DNA of 8,336 nt from contig JAFAWC010000352.1 in the NCBI GenBank assembly GCA_019242135.1, positions 1 to 8,336 on the forward strand, read 5' to 3'. The first letter of the stretch is position 1; each line of letters begins with the position of its first letter. The DNA is from Mycobacteriaceae bacterium. Its GTDB lineage: Bacteria > Actinomycetota > Actinomycetes > Mycobacteriales > Mycobacteriaceae. A program made the translations under genes and the position numbers. Below the pieces are notes generated by a model. That model worked only from the letters and a program-made list of their open reading frames with translations, did not search any database and was not told where the DNA came from. This document shows, piece by piece, positions 1 to 7,211 of the stretch.

Positions 1-314
1 AGCAGGGCACCGGGCCGCAGGCCGCGATCGAGGGTTACCAGATCAGCGGCAAGACCGGCACCGCCCAACAGATCAATCCCGGCTGCGGCTGCTACTACGA
101 CGACGTCTACTGGACCCCGTTCGCCGGCATCACCACCACCGACGATCCCCGCTACGTGGTGGGCTTGATGATGGATAACCCGCAGCGCACCGCCGACGGC
201 AAGCCGGGGACGTCTGTGGCGCCGCTGTTTCACAACATCGCCGACTGGTTGCTGCAGCGTGAGAACGTGCCGCTGTCACCGGATCCCGGGCCGCGGCTGA
301 CGTTGCAGGCCTGA
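1..314 (+). CDS. pbpB: PbpB/FtsI, septal class B penicillin-binding protein (C-terminal end, partial)
   Basis: This is the last 103 codons of the monofunctional D,D-transpeptidase that crosslinks septal peptidoglycan outside the membrane, in complex with FtsW. The gene enters from the left; complete codons run from base 3 to the TGA at 312-314. The third transpeptidase active-site motif, K-T-G-T-A-Q, is at 51-68 and follows the usual strand sequence G-Y-Q-I-S-G. The rest is the end of the transpeptidase fold: a W-T-P-F-A-G segment, R-Y-V-V-G-L-M-M, and the S-V-A-P-L-F helix start. The catalytic Ser and the SxN motif lie outside the window. The tail ([11 protein letters not shown]) closely matches what I recall of the M. 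tuberculosis PbpB C-terminus. Two cysteines spaced C-G-C (codons at 84 and 90) follow the KTG motif. The next gene, murE, starts 19 nt downstream, the usual dcw order. Confidence 0.95.
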   Translation, partial: QGTGPQAAIEGYQISGKTGTAQQINPGCGCYYDDVYWTPFAGITTTDDPRYVVGLMMDNPQRTADGKPGTSVAPLFHNIADWLLQRENVPLSPDPGPRLTLQA

Positions 315-333
315 CCGCGCGCCTGGGTACGGT
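315..333 (+). other. pbpB-murE spacer, 19 nt
   Basis: This is the longest non-coding stretch in the window. It is GC-rich, has no inverted repeat followed by T residues and is too short for a promoter of its own. A weak GGGT at 325-328 is the only Shine-Dalgarno-like string, 5 nt before GTG 334 and 11 nt before GTG 340. Read-through from pbpB and reinitiation at murE is the simplest interpretation. Confidence 0.7.
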
Positions 334-1830
334 GTGACGGTGTCCGTCACTCTGGCGCAGTTGGCCGAGAGCATCGGCGCACAGCTGGCTGTCACCGACC
401 CGATCGAGGTGACCGGGGTGACGGTGCGGGCGCAGGACGCGGCGCCCGGTGACCTGTTCGCGGCCGTGCAGGGGCTGCATGTGCACGGCGCCCGATTCGC
501 TTCGGAGGCGCTCTCGCGGGGTGCCGCGGCGGTGCTGACCGACCCGGCGGGGGCAGCCATGCTGGCCGCGGATGTGCCCGTGCTGGTGCACCCGGCGCCA
601 CGCTCGGTGCTAGGGGCCGCGGCCGCGCTGGTGTACGGCGACCCGTCGGCGAAGGTGCGCGTGGTCGGCATCACCGGCACGTCGGGCAAGACGACGACGA
701 CCTATCTGGTTGAGGCGGGCCTTCGGGCCGCGGGTCGCGGCGCCGGGCTGATCGGTACGGTGGGCGTGCGGATCGCCGGCGTCGACCAACCAAGCGTGCT
801 CACCACGCCGGAAGCGCCCGCGGTGCAGGCCCTGCTGGCCGTCATGGCCGAGCAGCAGGTGGACACCGTCGTGATGGAGGTGTCCAGTCATGCGCTGGCC
901 CTCGGCCGGGTCGACGGGGTGCGGTTCGCAGTCGCGGGCTTCACCAACCTGTCCCGCGACCACCTGGACTTCCACGCGTCCATGACGGACTACTTCGACA
1001 CCAAGGCGCGGCTGTTCGACGCGGATTCGCCGCTGCGTGCGGCCGCGGCGGTGGTCTGCATCGACGACGACGCCGGCCGCGCGATGGCCGCACGCGCCGT
1101 GCAGCCGGTCACCGTCAGCGCCGACGGATCCGACGCCGATTGGCGCGCCGTCGACGTCACCGCCACGGCGGCCGGTGGCCAGCGCTTCGTCGCCGTCGAT
1201 CCCGCCGGTCACCGTCACGACATCGCGATCCGCCTGCCCGGTCGCTATAACGTCACGAATTGCCTTCTTGCACTTGCTCTTCTGCACGCCGTCGGGGTGA
1301 CGCCCGAACGTGCGGCGCGCGGCCTGGCCGCAGCAACGGTTCCCGGACGCCTCGAGTCGGTGGACCGCGGACAGAACTTCATGGCCCTGGTCGACTATGC
1401 CCACAAGCCCGGTGCGTTGCAGGCCGTGCTCGGCAACCTGCGCCGGCAGTCCGCCGGCCGGCTCGCGGTGGTGCTGGGCGCCGGCGGCGACCGCGACCCG
1501 GGCAAGCGGCATCCGATGGGTCGCATCGCCGCAGAGCTGGCCGACCTGCTTGTCGTCACCGACGACAATCCCCGCAGCGAGGATCCGGCGACGATCCGCG
1601 CCGCTGTCCTCGCGGGCGCCGCCGAGGCCGCCACCGCCGCCGAGGTCGTCGAGATCGGCGAGCGGCGCGACGCCATCGCCTACGCAGTCGGCTGGGCACG
1701 CCGGGGCGACGTCGTCCTGATCGCCGGCAAGGGCCACGAAACCGGGCAGACCGCCGACGGGGTCACCCGGCCGTTCGACGACCGCGAGGAACTGGCCGCC
1801 GCGCTGCGCGCGATAACCTCCACCGCGTGA
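334..1830 (+). CDS. murE: UDP-MurNAc-L-Ala-D-Glu:meso-diaminopimelate ligase MurE
   Basis: This cytoplasmic ATP-dependent ligase adds the third residue of the peptidoglycan stem peptide. The 498-aa product has the three Mur ligase domains: UDP-binding (about 1-105), ATPase centre (about 106-340) and C-terminal Rossmann-like. The P-loop G-T-S-G-K-T-T-T is at 115-122 (Lys119), TTPE at 157-160, EVSSHAL from 182, the Lys expected to be carbamylated in Y-F-D-T-K-A is 224, and D-Y-A-H-K-P is at 354-359. D-N-P-R at 411-414 is the signature of meso-DAP rather than L-Lys specificity, and G-K-G-H-E at 465-469 supplies the matching Gly/Glu contacts. GTG 334 is chosen; GTG 340 is equally possible. Nothing further upstream can serve, because an in-frame TGA lies at 298-300 and no start codon lies between. 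The protein therefore lacks the roughly 35-40-residue N-terminal extension I recall in M. tuberculosis MurE. Where many MurE proteins read D-S-R for uridine contact, this one reads R-A-Q (32-34), as I recall for mycobacteria. The stop overlaps the murF start. Confidence 0.97.
   Translation: MTVSVTLAQLAESIGAQLAVTDPIEVTGVTVRAQDAAPGDLFAAVQGLHVHGARFASEALSRGAAAVLTDPAGAAMLAADVPVLVHPAPRSVLGAAAALVYGDPSAKVRVVGITGTSGKTTTTYLVEAGLRAAGRGAGLIGTVGVRIAGVDQPSVLTTPEAPAVQALLAVMAEQQVDTVVMEVSSHALALGRVDGVRFAVAGFTNLSRDHLDFHASMTDYFDTKARLFDADSPLRAAAAVVCIDDDAGRAMAARAVQPVTVSADGSDADWRAVDVTATAAGGQRFVAVDPAGHRHDIAIRLPGRYNVTNCLLALALLHAVGVTPERAARGLAAATVPGRLESVDRGQNFMALVDYAHKPGALQAVLGNLRRQSAGRLAVVLGAGGDRDPGKRHPMGRIAAELADLLVVTDDNPRSEDPATIRAAVLAGAAEAATAAEVVEIGERRDAIAYAVGWARRGDVVLIAGKGHETGQTADGVTRPFDDREELAAALRAITSTA
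1827..1830 (+). promoter_or_regulatory. murE/murF GTGA stop-start overlap
   Basis: The GTG start of murF (1827-1829) shares bases with the TGA stop of murE (1828-1830). No Shine-Dalgarno sequence precedes it; the mRNA just upstream instead reads ACCTCC (1816-1821), the sense of the 16S 3' tail. Initiation of murF therefore probably depends on ribosomes terminating murE (termination-reinitiation coupling). The coupling is an inference from the layout. Confidence 0.8.
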
Positions 1831-3311
1831 TCGACTTGACCGTCGCCCAGGTCGCCGACATGGTCGGCGGCCGGCTGGCCGACGTTTCCGTCGCCGACGC
1901 CGCCCGGCTGCACATCACCGGAACCGTGGAGTTCGATTCACGCAAGATCACCCCCGGCGGGTTGTTTCTCGCGTTGCCCGGCGCCCGCACCGACGGCCAC
2001 GAACACGCCCGCGCGGCGATCGCCGCGGGCGCGGTCGCGGTGCTCGCCGCCCGGCCGGTCGGGGTGCCGGCGATTGTGGTGAGTCCGACTGCACCCGTCC
2101 ATTCGGGGGCCAGTGTCCTCGAGCACGACGTCGACGGGTCGGGTGCGGCGGTGCTGGCGGCGCTGGCCCGGTTGGCCTCGTTCGTGGCGGCGCAACTCAC
2201 CGCCGGCGGCCTGACGGTCATCGGCGTCACCGGATCGTCGGGCAAAACCTCGACCAAGGACCTGATCGCGGCGGTACTGGCGCCGCTGGGCGAGGTCGTG
2301 GCCCCGCCCGGGTCGTTCAACAATGAGCTCGGCCACCCGTGGACGGTGCTGCGGGCCACCCCGGACACCGACTTCTTGGTGCTGGAGATGTCGGCTCGCC
2401 ACCCGGGCAACATCGCAGAATTGGCGGCGATTGCTCGGCCCTCGGTGGCGGTCGTGCTCAACGTCGGTACCGCCCACCTCGGCGAGTTCGGCTCACGAGA
2501 ATCCATCGCTGCCACCAAAGCAGAACTGCCGCAAGCGGTTCCGCCCTCAGGCGTGGCAATCCTCAACATCGACGACCCGGCGGTGGCCGCGATGGCGAAG
2601 ATGACCGCCGCCCGCGTGGTGCGGGTCAGCCGGTCCGGGCCGGCCGACGTGTGGGCCGATGAGGTGCGCCTCGACGAACTGGCCCGTCCGCGGTTTCGGC
2701 TGCACGCCGGTGACGTCGACGTCCCGGTCACGCTGGCGGTGCACGGCGACCATCAGGTCGGCAACGCGCTGTGTGCGGCGGCCGTCGCGCTGGAGTGCGG
2801 GGCCACCGGCGAGCAGGTCGCCGCAGCCCTGGCCGGGGCGGCTCCGGCGTCGGCGCACCGGATGGAGGTGACGACCCGCCCGGACGGGGTGACCGTCATC
2901 AACGACGCCTACAACGCCAACCCGGACTCGATGCGCGCGGGCCTGCAGGCACTGGCCTGGATGTCCCGTCAACCCCACGGTGCCCGGCGCAGCTGGGCGG
3001 TGCTCGGCGAGATGGCCGAATTGGGTGCCGAAGCGATTTCCGAGCACGATCGCATCGGGCGGCTGGCCGTGCGATTAGATGTTTCTCGACTCGTCGTCGT
3101 CGGAACTGGGAGGTCGATGCGGGCCATGCATCACGGAGCGGTCATGGAGGGTTCGTGGGGAGGCGAGGCCACCGTGGTCGATGACGCCGACGCGGCGCTG
3201 TCACTGCTGCGCGCCGAGCTGAAACCCGGCGACGTCGTCCTGGTCAAAGCGTCCAACGCGGCGGGATTGGGCCGCTTGGCCCAAGCTCTGGCGCGGGCCA
3301 CGACCGCATGA
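1827..3311 (+). CDS. murF: UDP-MurNAc-tripeptide:D-Ala-D-Ala ligase MurF
   Basis: This ligase performs the last cytoplasmic amino acid addition, joining preformed D-Ala-D-Ala to UDP-MurNAc-tripeptide with ATP. The 494-aa product starts M-I-D-L-T-V-A-Q; the open frame continues further upstream through murE, but the homologous MurF N-terminus begins here. D-S-R at 37-39 (in E-F-D-S-R) contacts the uridine part in the family. The P-loop G-S-S-G-K-T-S-T is at 136-143 (Lys140), followed by [11 protein letters not shown]. Then come [13 protein letters not shown] from 212, and T-K-A-E-L with the likely carbamate Lys231. [10 protein letters not shown] at 359-368 marks the C-terminal domain, and G-D-V-V-L-V-K-A-S near the end is the counterpart of the MurE G-D-V-V-L-I-A-G. 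Codons 3072-3113 are unusually rare for this region (CGA TTA GAT GTT TCT CGA, later AGG). Its TGA overlaps the mraY ATG. Confidence 0.97.
   Translation: MIDLTVAQVADMVGGRLADVSVADAARLHITGTVEFDSRKITPGGLFLALPGARTDGHEHARAAIAAGAVAVLAARPVGVPAIVVSPTAPVHSGASVLEHDVDGSGAAVLAALARLASFVAAQLTAGGLTVIGVTGSSGKTSTKDLIAAVLAPLGEVVAPPGSFNNELGHPWTVLRATPDTDFLVLEMSARHPGNIAELAAIARPSVAVVLNVGTAHLGEFGSRESIAATKAELPQAVPPSGVAILNIDDPAVAAMAKMTAARVVRVSRSGPADVWADEVRLDELARPRFRLHAGDVDVPVTLAVHGDHQVGNALCAAAVALECGATGEQVAAALAGAAPASAHRMEVTTRPDGVTVINDAYNANPDSMRAGLQALAWMSRQPHGARRSWAVLGEMAELGAEAISEHDRIGRLAVRLDVSRLVVVGTGRSMRAMHHGAVMEGSWGGEATVVDDADAALSLLRAELKPGDVVLVKASNAAGLGRLAQALARATTA
3308..3311 (+). promoter_or_regulatory. murF/mraY ATGA stop-start overlap
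   Basis: ATG 3308-3310 of mraY overlaps TGA 3309-3311 of murF. The preceding 20 bases contain no purine-rich ribosome binding site, so translation of mraY is probably coupled to murF termination. Confidence 0.8.
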
Positions 3312-4387
3312 GACAGGTACTCATCGCCGTCGGCATCGCCCTGACGGTGTCGATCCTGCTGACTCCGCTGCTGATCAATCTGTTCACCCGGGGGGGATTG
3401 GGCCAGGAGATCCGCTCCGATGGCCCGCCGAGCCACAAGACCAAGCGCGGCACCCCGTCGATGGGCGGCGTAGCGATCGTCACCGGCATCTGGGCCGGCT
3501 ATCTGGGCACTCACCTCGTCGGTCTGGCGCTCGACGGGAAGGGGCCGTCCGCGTCCGGGCTGCTCGTCCTGAGCCTCGCGACGGTGCTGGGCGCCGTCGG
3601 GTTCCTCGACGACCTGATCAAGATCCGCAAGGCTCGCAATCTCGGGCTGAACAAGACCGCCAAGGCCGTCGGGCAAATCGTCGCCGCGGTTCTTTTCGGC
3701 CTGCTGGTGCTGCAGTTCCCCAACCGCGACGGCATCACGCCCGCGGGCGCCCAGCTGTCCTACGTTCGCGAGATCGCGACGGTCACGTTGGCGCCCGCGC
3801 TTTTCGTGCTGTTCTGCGTCGTGGCGGTCAGCGCGTGGTCCAACGCGGTGAACTTCACCGACGGGCTCGACGGGCTGGCGGCCGGCTCCATGGCGATGGT
3901 CACGGCCGCCTACGTGATCATCACATTCTGGCAATACCGCAACGCCTGCTCTACGCACCCCGGCCTGGGCTGCTACAACGTGCGCGACCCGCTGGACCTC
4001 GCGCTGATCGCCGCGGCGACTGCGGGCGCCTGCATCGGGTTTTTGTGGTGGAACGCCGCGCCGGCCAAGATCTTCATGGGCGACACGGGATCGCTCGCGC
4101 TGGGCGGGATCATCGCGGGGCTGTCCGTGACCAGCCGCACCGAGCTTCTGGCGGTTGTGCTCGGTGCGTTGTTCGTCGCCGAGATCACCTCGGTGGTGGT
4201 CCAAATCCTGGCGTTTCGCACCACCGGGCGACGGGTGTTTCGGATGGCACCGTTCCACCACCACTTCGAGCTGGTCGGTTGGGCCGAGACCACCGTGATC
4301 ATCCGGTTCTGGTTGTTGACCGCGATCGCGTGCGGGCTCGGCGTGGCGCTGTTCTACGGCGAATGGCTCGCCGCCACCGGTGACTGA
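3308..4387 (+). CDS. mraY: Phospho-MurNAc-pentapeptide transferase MraY (MurX), lipid I synthase
   Basis: This integral membrane enzyme transfers phospho-MurNAc-pentapeptide from UMP to the polyprenyl (decaprenyl in mycobacteria) phosphate carrier, giving lipid I. The 359-aa product has the same length I recall for M. tuberculosis MurX and about ten hydrophobic segments: roughly 3-25, 49-70, 81-100, 117-137, 158-180, 190-212, 228-250, 262-282, 285-305 and 330-352. Family signatures are all present: [16 protein letters not shown] after TM1, D-D at 101-102 (D-D-L-I-K), N-F-T-D-G-L-D-G at 182-189 with Asp185 and Asp188, Mg2+-associated G-D-T-G-S with Asp259, and F-H-H-H-F-E-L with the His triad 317-319. 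The enzyme family is the target of tunicamycin, capuramycins and phage lysis protein E. A run of seven G bases (3390-3396) encodes the loop after TM1. The start is fixed by the ATGA overlap and conserved N-terminus M-R-Q. The stop lies 8 nt inside murD. Confidence 0.98.
   Translation: MRQVLIAVGIALTVSILLTPLLINLFTRGGLGQEIRSDGPPSHKTKRGTPSMGGVAIVTGIWAGYLGTHLVGLALDGKGPSASGLLVLSLATVLGAVGFLDDLIKIRKARNLGLNKTAKAVGQIVAAVLFGLLVLQFPNRDGITPAGAQLSYVREIATVTLAPALFVLFCVVAVSAWSNAVNFTDGLDGLAAGSMAMVTAAYVIITFWQYRNACSTHPGLGCYNVRDPLDLALIAAATAGACIGFLWWNAAPAKIFMGDTGSLALGGIIAGLSVTSRTELLAVVLGALFVAEITSVVVQILAFRTTGRRVFRMAPFHHHFELVGWAETTVIIRFWLLTAIACGLGVALFYGEWLAATGD
3390..3396 (+). repeat. G7 homopolymer within mraY
   Basis: Seven consecutive G bases span codons 28-30 of mraY (Arg-Gly-Gly). 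It is the longest mononucleotide run I noticed in the window; the next are G6 at 6247-6252 in ftsW and A6 at 7874-7879 in murG. Slippage by one base here would shift the frame of an essential gene near its beginning. Confidence 0.85.
4380..4387 (+). promoter_or_regulatory. mraY/murD 8-nt overlap (GTGACTGA)
   Basis: murD begins at GTG 4380 while mraY ends at TGA 4385-4387, giving an 8-nt overlap. An in-frame GTG at 4389 is an alternative that would remove the overlap and shorten MurD by three residues. Neither has a recognisable Shine-Dalgarno sequence, again suggesting coupled reinitiation. Confidence 0.65.
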
Positions 4388-5810
4388 CGTGGTGGCGGAT
4401 CTGCTTCCGGGGCCGCGGGTGCTGGTCGCCGGCGCCCGCGTCACCGGCGCGGCGGTGATCGCCGCGCTTGGACCGCTGGGCGCTCAGGTGACCGTGTGCG
4501 ACGACAATCCCGTTGCGCTGCAGGGCTATCCGGCGGCGATGTCAACCGCCGACGCCGCGGCGCGGATCACCGAATTCGATGTGGTCGTCGCCAGTCCCGG
4601 CTTCTCCCCGGCGACGCCGCTGCTGGCGGCGGCGGCCGCCGGGCAGGTCCCGATCTGGGGCGACGTCGAACTCGCCTGGCGCCTGGACGCCTCGGGCCGC
4701 TACGGGCCGCCGCGGCGCTGGCTCGTCGTCACCGGCACCAACGGCAAGACCACCACCACGTCGATGTTGCACGGCATGCTCGTCGCCGCCGGCCGGCGCA
4801 GCGTGCTGTGCGGAAACATCGGCAGCCCCGTGCTCGACATGCTCGATCGGCCGGCGCAGTTGCTGGCCGTCGAGTTGTCCAGCTTTCAGCTGCACTGGGC
4901 GCCGTCATTGCGGCCGGAGGCCGGGGTGGTGCTCAACGTCGCCGAGGACCACTTGGACTGGCACGGCACGTTCGCGCACTACGCCGCGGCGAAGGCCAGG
5001 GCGCTGACGGGGCGGGTGGCTGTCGCCGGACTGGACGACCCGGTGGCGGCGCGGCTGCTCGCCGACGCGTCCGCGGCCGTGCGCGTCGGCTTCCGGCTCG
5101 GCGAACCGGCGGACGGGGAGCTGGGCGTTCGCGACGGGATGCTGCTCGACCGCGCGTTTGCCGACGCGATTCCGCTGGCGCCGGCCTCGCAGATCCCGGT
5201 ACCCGGACCCGTCGGAGTGCTCGACGCGCTCGGCGCGGCCGCGCTGGCCCGCGCGGTGGACGTGCCCGCGGACGCGATCGCGGCGGCGTTGTCGTCGTTT
5301 CGCATGGCGCCGCACCGCGCCCAGCTGGTCGCGGTCCTCGACGGTGTCGCATACGTCGACGACTCCAAGGCCACCAATCCGCACGCGGCGCAGTCGTCGA
5401 TCGCGGCCTACCCGAGGGTGGTCTGGGTGGCCGGCGGGTTGCTCAAGGGCGCCTCGGTCGACGAGATGGTGCCCCGGGTCGCAGATCGGCTGGTTGGCGC
5501 GGTGCTGATCGGCCGCGACCGCGCAGCGGTTGCCGACGCGTTATCGCGACACGCGCCGGATGTCCCGGTAGTCGAGGTGACCGCGGGGGACGATGCTGTG
5601 GTGCAAGGGGCCAGAGATACAGAAGTGACCGGTGTGACAGAACTGGTCGGCGAACGGGTCATGGTCTTGGCCGTCGATGCGGCCAGGCGGCTCGCGCGGC
5701 CGGGCGACACCGTGCTGCTGGCCCCCGCCGGGGCCTCGTTCGACCAGTTCACCGGCTACGCGCAGCGCGGCGATGCCTTCGCCGCGGCGGTGCGCGGCGC
5801 ATCCCGGTAG
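4380..5810 (+). CDS. murD: UDP-MurNAc-L-Ala:D-Glu ligase MurD
   Basis: This cytoplasmic ATP-dependent ligase adds D-Glu, the second stem-peptide residue. The 476-aa product has an N-terminal Rossmann-like domain with [10 protein letters not shown] at 14-23, then A-S-P-G-F-S-P and W-G-D-V-E-L-A. The P-loop G-T-N-G-K-T-T-T-T is at 119-127 (Lys123), followed by G-N-I-G-S-P, E-L-S-S-F-Q-L and E-D-H-L-D-W-H, with the probable carbamate Lys205 in Y-A-A-A-K-A. The C-terminal domain carries D-D-S-K-A-T-N-P at 327-334, W-V-A-G-G-L-L-K-G and [12 protein letters not shown]. These are standard MurD signatures. Residues about 403-422 are a hydrophilic stretch that differs from the M. tuberculosis protein as I remember it and uses codons unlike its surroundings (AGA, ACA twice, GAT, GAA, CAA); a TTA codon lies shortly before at 5541. 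The start is uncertain by three codons. ftsW follows after 6 nt. Confidence 0.97.
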   Translation: MTDVVADLLPGPRVLVAGARVTGAAVIAALGPLGAQVTVCDDNPVALQGYPAAMSTADAAARITEFDVVVASPGFSPATPLLAAAAAGQVPIWGDVELAWRLDASGRYGPPRRWLVVTGTNGKTTTTSMLHGMLVAAGRRSVLCGNIGSPVLDMLDRPAQLLAVELSSFQLHWAPSLRPEAGVVLNVAEDHLDWHGTFAHYAAAKARALTGRVAVAGLDDPVAARLLADASAAVRVGFRLGEPADGELGVRDGMLLDRAFADAIPLAPASQIPVPGPVGVLDALGAAALARAVDVPADAIAAALSSFRMAPHRAQLVAVLDGVAYVDDSKATNPHAAQSSIAAYPRVVWVAGGLLKGASVDEMVPRVADRLVGAVLIGRDRAAVADALSRHAPDVPVVEVTAGDDAVVQGARDTEVTGVTELVGERVMVLAVDAARRLARPGDTVLLAPAGASFDQFTGYAQRGDAFAAAVRGASR

Positions 5811-5816
5811 CAGCCG

Positions 5817-7211
5817 ATGCGCAAGATGCTGGCCCGGCTGGTGCGCCGGGGCGAGGGTTCTGGGGTCGGCGTCTGGCTGGGGCACCCGATGACGTCGTTT
5901 CACCTCGTCATCGCGGTGGTGGCGCTGCTGACCACGCTCGGGCTGACCATGGTCCTTTCGGCGTCCGGGGTGCGCTCCTACGACGACGACGGGTCGCCGT
6001 GGATCATTTTCGGGCGCCAGGTGCTCTGGACGGTCATCGGCCTCGTCGGCTTCTATATCGCGCTCCGGGTCCCCGTGCGGGTGTTCCGGCGCACCGCATC
6101 GGCCAGCTTCGCGCTGACGATCGTGATGCTGGTTCTTGTTCTCGTGCCCGGAATCGGCAACGAGGCCCACGGATCTCGGGGCTGGTTCGTCGTGGCCGGG
6201 TTGTCGATGCAGCCGTCGGAGTTGGCCAAGATCGCGTTCGCGATCTGGGGGGCCCACCTGCTGGCCGCCCGCCGCATGGAGCGCGCGTCGCTGCGGGAAA
6301 TGCTCATCCCGCTGGTGCCGGGCGCCGTGATCGCACTCGGTCTGATCGTCGCCCAGCCCGACCTCGGGCAAACGGTGTCGCTGGCGATCATCCTGCTCGG
6401 CCTGCTGTGGTACGGCGGCCTGCCGCTGCGGGTGTTTGTCAGTTCGCTGTTCGCCGCGGTCAGCGCCGCCGCGGTCCTGGCGGTCTCGGCGGGGTATCGG
6501 TCCGACCGCGTGCGGTCCTGGCTGGACCCCGGTGCCGACCCGCAGGATGCGGGCTACCAGGCCAAACAGGCGAAATTCGCACTGGCCAACGGCGGCATCT
6601 TCGGTGACGGACTCGGTCAGGGGACCGCCAAGTGGAACTATCTGCCCAACGCCCACAACGACTTCATCTTCGCGATCATCGGCGAGGAGCTGGGGTTCGT
6701 CGGCGCGTTCGGGCTGCTGTGCCTGTTCGGGCTGTTCGCCTACACCGGTATGCGGGTGGCTCGCCGCTCGGCCGACCCGTTTTTGCGACTGCTGACCGCG
6801 ACCGTGACGATGTGGGTGCTGGGCCAGGCATTCATCAACGTCGGGTACGTGGTCGGGCTGCTGCCCATCACCGGGCTGCAGTTGCCCCTGATCTCGGCTG
6901 GCGGGACATCCACGGCCGCAACACTTTTCATCATGGGAATGGTCGCGAACGCGGCCCGGCACGAGCCGGAGGCGGTGGCGGCGCTGCGGGCGGGCCGCGA
7001 CGACCGGGTGAACCGGCTGCTGCGCCTGCAGCCGCCGGAACCGTACACCCCGTCGCGCACCGAGGCGTTGCGCGACCGGCTGCGGTCACGGCCCGCGGCC
7101 AAAACGCCGCGCGCGTCGGGGCATCATAGAGTCGGCCAGCGTCATCGCGGCCAGCGCCGCCCGACGAAGAACGGGGGTGGGCGCAGACGGGCTCTGGAAG
7201 GTCAGCGGTGA
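5817..7211 (+). CDS. ftsW: FtsW, SEDS-family septal peptidoglycan glycosyltransferase
   Basis: This multispanning SEDS protein polymerises lipid II at the septum together with the class B PBP (PbpB, at the left end of the window). The 464-aa product has a short basic cytoplasmic N-terminus, a first membrane segment near 28-48 and a hydrophobic core ending near 381. Family motifs are G-S-R-G-W-F and M-Q-P-S-E-L-A-K (119-138), A-Q-P-D-L-G-Q (179-185), G-Q-G...[11 protein letters not shown] with Asp282 as the expected catalytic Asp, G-E-E-L-G (289-293) and P-L-I-S-A-G-G-T-S (357-365). FtsW is preferred over RodA because of its dcw position and close resemblance to mycobacterial FtsW. The cytoplasmic tail is very basic: 15 Arg/Lys in the last 44 residues with one Glu, including three GQR triplets. 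In M. tuberculosis the FtsW tail has been reported to bind FtsZ. I recall that protein as about 60 aa longer, so both its N-terminal linker and tail are shorter here. A weak GGTAG at 5806-5810 precedes ATG 5817; ATG 5826 is an alternative start. Confidence 0.96.
   Translation: MRKMLARLVRRGEGSGVGVWLGHPMTSFHLVIAVVALLTTLGLTMVLSASGVRSYDDDGSPWIIFGRQVLWTVIGLVGFYIALRVPVRVFRRTASASFALTIVMLVLVLVPGIGNEAHGSRGWFVVAGLSMQPSELAKIAFAIWGAHLLAARRMERASLREMLIPLVPGAVIALGLIVAQPDLGQTVSLAIILLGLLWYGGLPLRVFVSSLFAAVSAAAVLAVSAGYRSDRVRSWLDPGADPQDAGYQAKQAKFALANGGIFGDGLGQGTAKWNYLPNAHNDFIFAIIGEELGFVGAFGLLCLFGLFAYTGMRVARRSADPFLRLLTATVTMWVLGQAFINVGYVVGLLPITGLQLPLISAGGTSTAATLFIMGMVANAARHEPEAVAALRAGRDDRVNRLLRLQPPEPYTPSRTEALRDRLRSRPAAKTPRASGHHRVGQRHRGQRRPTKNGGGRRRALEGQR
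7196..7211 (+). promoter_or_regulatory. murG ribosome binding site and ftsW/murG GTGA overlap
   Basis: GGAAGG at 7196-7201 lies 6 nt before the murG GTG (7208-7210), a good Shine-Dalgarno match and spacing. The GTG overlaps the ftsW TGA (7209-7211). The site is inside the final ftsW codons for A-L-E-G-Q-R, so it serves both the FtsW C-terminus and murG initiation. Unlike the murF, mraY and murD starts, murG has its own strong site and need not rely only on coupling. Confidence 0.8.

Noticed and set aside
610..1737. Minus-strand open frame (375 codons) opposite murE
   Set aside because: It is the codon-bias mirror of murE, without a motif or credible start context.
1260..1826. Possible N-terminal extension of murF within murE
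   Set aside because: The frame is open, but the translation is an Arg/Gly-rich shadow of murE. The conserved MurF N-terminus M-I-D-L-T-V-A-Q starts exactly at GTG 1827.
1863..1883. Inverted repeat GTCGGC...GCCGAC near the murF start as a regulatory hairpin
   Set aside because: The arms are only 6 nt around a 9-nt GC-rich loop. Similar GCCGAC strings recur nearby because of Ala-Asp codons, so it is not distinguishable from background.
4316..4345. TTGACC at 4316 as a -35 element for an internal murD promoter
   Set aside because: No -10-like sequence occurs at a 16-18 nt spacing, and the hexamer encodes conserved MraY residues.
3131..4444. Long open frame on the minus strand (437 codons) opposite mraY
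   Set aside because: It lies antisense to a fully recognisable mraY. The product is dominated by Arg, Gly, Asp, Glu and Gln with no domain or membrane pattern, as expected from the GC3 bias of the sense gene.
676..4760. Repeated P-loop-coding segments in murE, murF and murD as a DNA repeat family
   Set aside because: The similarity reflects shared ancestry of the Mur ligases ([21 protein letters not shown]). Nucleotide identity is short and broken, with no sign of recent duplication or gene conversion.
4496..6607. Plus-strand 703-codon open frame across murD and ftsW
   Set aside because: It is out of frame with both real genes and extremely Arg/Gly/Ala-rich. It runs across a real gene boundary, so it is a frame shadow.
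5541..6962. Long open frame on the minus strand (473 codons) opposite murD end and ftsW
   Set aside because: It spans two well-supported genes, has low-complexity RGDHQ-rich composition and shows no recognisable family. It is a high-GC antisense shadow.
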